NCBI GenBank assembly: GCA_023634235.1
Contig: JAMKCF010000069.1
Coordinates: forward strand, 372,001 to 436,000
DNA from: Pisaster brevispinus
Lineage: Eukaryota > Echinodermata > Asteroidea > Forcipulatida > Asteriidae
Direction of reading: 5' to 3'
DNA: 64,000 nt
Shown in pieces: positions 61,801-64,000 of this stretch (position 1 is its first letter; every line of letters begins with the position of its first letter). Both the position numbers and the translations under genes were made by a program. A model generated the notes under the pieces. It was given only the letters and a program-made list of their open reading frames with translations, had not been told where the DNA came from and made no database searches.

Positions 61801-64000
61801 GTAGTACCCTGTCGCCATTTTGATTTTTGGGGTCGAAAACAAAAGTGCGATTTGACGGTGCAGCGTTCTAGACTAGACTTCCCTGAAGACCTTTTCTGTG
61901 TGGGGACATGGCCAAATCCCAAAACCTGGGCAATTAGGAGCTTTCTACCAAAAAGTGACGCCATCTTTGTTGCCCAAAAAACCTCAATAATTCATGGAAT
62001 AAAATGATTGCGGCCTTCAAATTCCAACCAGCACCGTCGGGGGAGGTGTCCGCGAAAAGTGATCGCCGAAAATCGCCATGTTACCGGGGGTCGAATTTTG
62101 GGAATATTTGACAGGTAGTACCCTGTCGCCATTTTGATTTTTGGGGTCGAAAACAAAAGTGCGATTTGACGGTGCAGCGTTCTAGACTAGACTTCCCTGA
62201 AGACCTTTTCTGTGTGGGGACATGGCCAAATCCCAAAACCTGGGCAATTAGGAGCTTTCTACCAAAAAGTGAAGCCATCTTTGTTGCCCAAAAAACCTCA
62301 ATAATTCATGGAATAAAATGGTTGCGGCCTTCAAATTCCAACCAGCACCGTCGGGGGAGGTGTCCGCGAAAAGTGATCGCCGAAAATCGCCATGTTACCG
62401 GGGGTCGAATTTTGGGAATATTTGACAGGTAGTACCCTGTCGCCATTTTGATTTTTGGGGTCGAAAACAAAAGTGCGATTTGACGGTGCAGCGTTCTAGA
62501 CTAGACTTCCCTGAAGACCTTTTCTGTGTGGGGACATGGCCAAATCCCAAAACCTGGGCAATTAGGAGCTTTCTACCAAAAAGTGACGCCATCTTTGTTG
62601 CCCAAAAAACCTCAATAATTCATGGAATAAAATGGTTGCGGCCTTCAAATTCCAACCAGCACCGTCGGGGGAGGTGTCCGCGAAAAGTGATCGCCGAAAA
62701 TCGCCATGTTACCGGGAGTCGAATTTTGCGAATATTTGACAGGTAGTACCCTGTCGCCATTTTGATTTTTGGGGTCGAAAACAAAAGTGCGATTTGACGG
62801 TGCAGCGTTCTAGACTAGACTTCCCTGAAGACCTTTTCTGTGTGGGGACATGGCCAAATCCCAAAACCTGGGCAATTAGGAGCTTTCTACCAAAACGTGA
62901 CGCCATCTTTGTTGCCCAAAAAACCTCAATAATTCATGGAATAAAATGGTTGCGGCCTTCAAATTCCAACCAGCACCGTCGGGGGAGGTGTCCGCGAAAA
63001 GTGATCGCCGAAAATCGCCATGTTACCGGGGGTCGAATTTTGGGAATATTTGACACGTAGTACCCTGTCGCCATTTTGATTTTTGGGGTCGAAAACAAAA
63101 GTGCGATTTGACGGTGCAGCGTTCTAGACTAGACTTCCCTGAAGACCTTTTCTGTGTGGGGACATGGCCAAATCCCAAAACCTGGGCAATTAGGAGCTTT
63201 CTACCAAAAAGTGACGCCATCTTTCTTGCCCCAAAAACCTCAATAATTCATGGAATAAAATGGTTGCGGCCTTCAAATTCCAACCAGCACCGTCGGGGGA
63301 GGTGTCCGCGAAAAGTGATCGCCGAAAATCGCCATGTTACCGGGGGTCGAATTTTGGGAATATTTGACAGGTAGTACCCTGTCGCCATTATGATTTTTGG
63401 GGTCGAAAACAAAAGTGCGATTTGACGGTGCAGCGTTCTAGACTAGACTTCCCTGAAGACCTTTTCTGTGTGGGGACATGGCCAAATCCCAAAACCTGGG
63501 CAATTAGGAGCTTTCTACCAAAAAGTGACGCCATCTTTGTTGCCCACAAAAACTCAATAATTCATGGAATAAAATGGTTGCGGCCTTCAAAATACCAACC
63601 AGCACCGTCGGGGGAGGTGTCCGCGAAAAGTGATCGCCGAAAATCGCCATGTTACCGGGGGTCGAATTTTGGGAATATTTGACAGGTAGTACCCTGTCGC
63701 CATTTTGATTTTTGGGGTCGAAAACAAAAGTGCGATTTGACGGTGCAGCGTTCTAGACTAGACTTCCCTGAAGACCTTTTCTGTGTGGGGACATGGCCAA
63801 ATCCCAAAACCTGGGCAATTAGGAGCTTTCTACCAAAAAGTGACGCCATCTTTGTTGCCCAAAAAACCTCAATAATTCATGGAATAAAATGGTTGCGGCC
63901 TTCAAATTCCAACCAGCACCGTCGGGGGAGGTGTCCGCGAAAAGTGATCGCCGAAAATCGCCATGTTACCGGGGGTCGAATTTTGGGAATATTTGACAGG
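49861..64000. repeat. Array block 5: GATTTTTGG sub-family
   Basis: Defined by CCATTTTGATTTTTGGGG in place of GAATTTT (first at about 49,898), TCCGCGAAAAG and AAATTCCAACC. About 45 monomers, very uniform. A few units near 51.6, 51.7 and 52.6 kb still carry GAGTCGTCC and CAAGTTCG from block 4. ACACGTAG instead of ACAGGTAG recurs at about 50,816, 51,130, 52,994, 53,956, 61,170 and 63,055, marking sub-duplications. Confidence 0.88.
60280..63600. repeat. Six-monomer (1,885-bp) duplication in block 5
   Basis: GTGAAGCC at 60,384 and 62,269, GAGTCGAATTTTGCG at 60,831 and 62,716, and CGTGACG at 61,011 and 62,896 are all 1,885 bp apart. AAATACC at 61,391 and 63,590 is 2,199 bp apart, showing that one extra monomer sits in the second copy. 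Confidence 0.9.

Larger units (their letters stand above)
13111..64000. repeat. 314-bp satellite DNA array, ~162 head-to-tail monomers
   Basis: From TGACAGGTAG at 13,111 the same 314-bp unit repeats head to tail in one orientation to the window end (50,890 bp, about 162 units), continuing beyond. One monomer has 148 G+C of 314 by hand count (47%), clearly richer than the flank, and 16 CpG. Landmarks by monomer position are the palindrome ACAGGTAGTACCCTGT (3-18), TCTAGACTAGA with an XbaI site (about 73-83), and CGCCATNTT at 19-27, 165-173 and 280-288. 314 is not a multiple of three, so the recurring ORFs (88 codons plus, 65 codons minus) restart in each unit and drift with the DNA. Variants such as CAAAGTCGAACC, CAAATTCGAACC, CAAGTTCGAACC and AAATTCCAACC, AGCGACG against AGTGACG, and GAATTTTGG against GATTTTTGG define sub-families. 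I do not recognise the family. Its length is close to two nucleosome repeats, which is common for satellites. Confidence 0.98.

Noticed and set aside
13168..63849. Hundreds of recurring 88-codon (plus) and 65-codon (minus) ORFs as a gene family
   Set aside because: They are one satellite sequence read in different frames. The 314-bp unit breaks frame, both strands are equally open, and variants between monomers freely change amino acids. No domain, start context or splice structure is seen.
13111..64000. CRISPR array or other prokaryotic repeat system
   Set aside because: The unit is 314 bp with no short-repeat/unique-spacer pattern, no cas-like genes are present, and the flank carries SINEs and spliceosomal-type signals.
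13111..64000. Tandem rDNA, 5S, snRNA or histone gene cluster
   Set aside because: The monomer shows no rRNA, snRNA or histone sequence that I can recognise, and it is too short for rDNA or histone units.

Overview
The window looks like animal nuclear DNA, most consistent with a marine deuterostome and probably an echinoderm. The grounds are indirect. The left 13 kb is AT-rich and gene-poor. It holds two tRNA-derived SINEs that share a head, inverted-repeat (MITE-like) elements, a decayed THAP-domain copy, long poly-G/poly-C runs, and short ORFs bounded by spliceosomal-type sites. I see no bacterial operons, ribosome-binding sites, rRNA, tRNA genes or CRISPR array. The echinoderm call rests on remembered SINE style and is not proven.

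Layout. 1-13,110 is ordinary intergenic or intronic DNA. It contains a foldback element (3-466), a 110-bp minisatellite built on GGATGTGATTT (1,424-2,093), a SINE (about 3,720-4,052), a broken THAP zinc-finger fragment (4,457-4,672), three possible small minus-strand exons (7,870-7,921, 8,379-8,440, 9,891-9,940), a second foldback element (10,658-11,108) and a second, minus-strand SINE (about 11,425-11,835). 13,111-64,000 is one uninterrupted head-to-tail satellite array with a 314-bp monomer. It has about 162 copies, one orientation throughout, and runs off the right end.

The array is not uniform. Diagnostic variants split it into five blocks: 13,111-17,100 (nearly identical copies, starting right at the edge), 17,101-27,860 (7-monomer duplications), 27,861-31,240 (irregular monomer lengths), 31,241-49,860 (a 2,199-bp seven-monomer unit seen three times, then a 4,077-bp thirteen-monomer duplication) and 49,861-64,000 (a homogeneous derived family with a 1,885-bp six-monomer duplication near the end). 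The many 60-100-codon ORFs in the array are one repeated sequence read in several frames. I do not regard them as genes.

The points most worth following are inside the satellite. A short palindrome in each monomer is where almost every larger indel falls. Each monomer has three same-strand copies of CGCCATNTT, the core of a YY1-type binding site, giving roughly 480 potential sites. Similar 6-7-monomer higher-order units arose in three separate blocks. The sharp left edge has no visible gradient of decay. I do not recognise the satellite family, and I cannot tell from sequence alone whether it is centromeric, heterochromatic or euchromatic.
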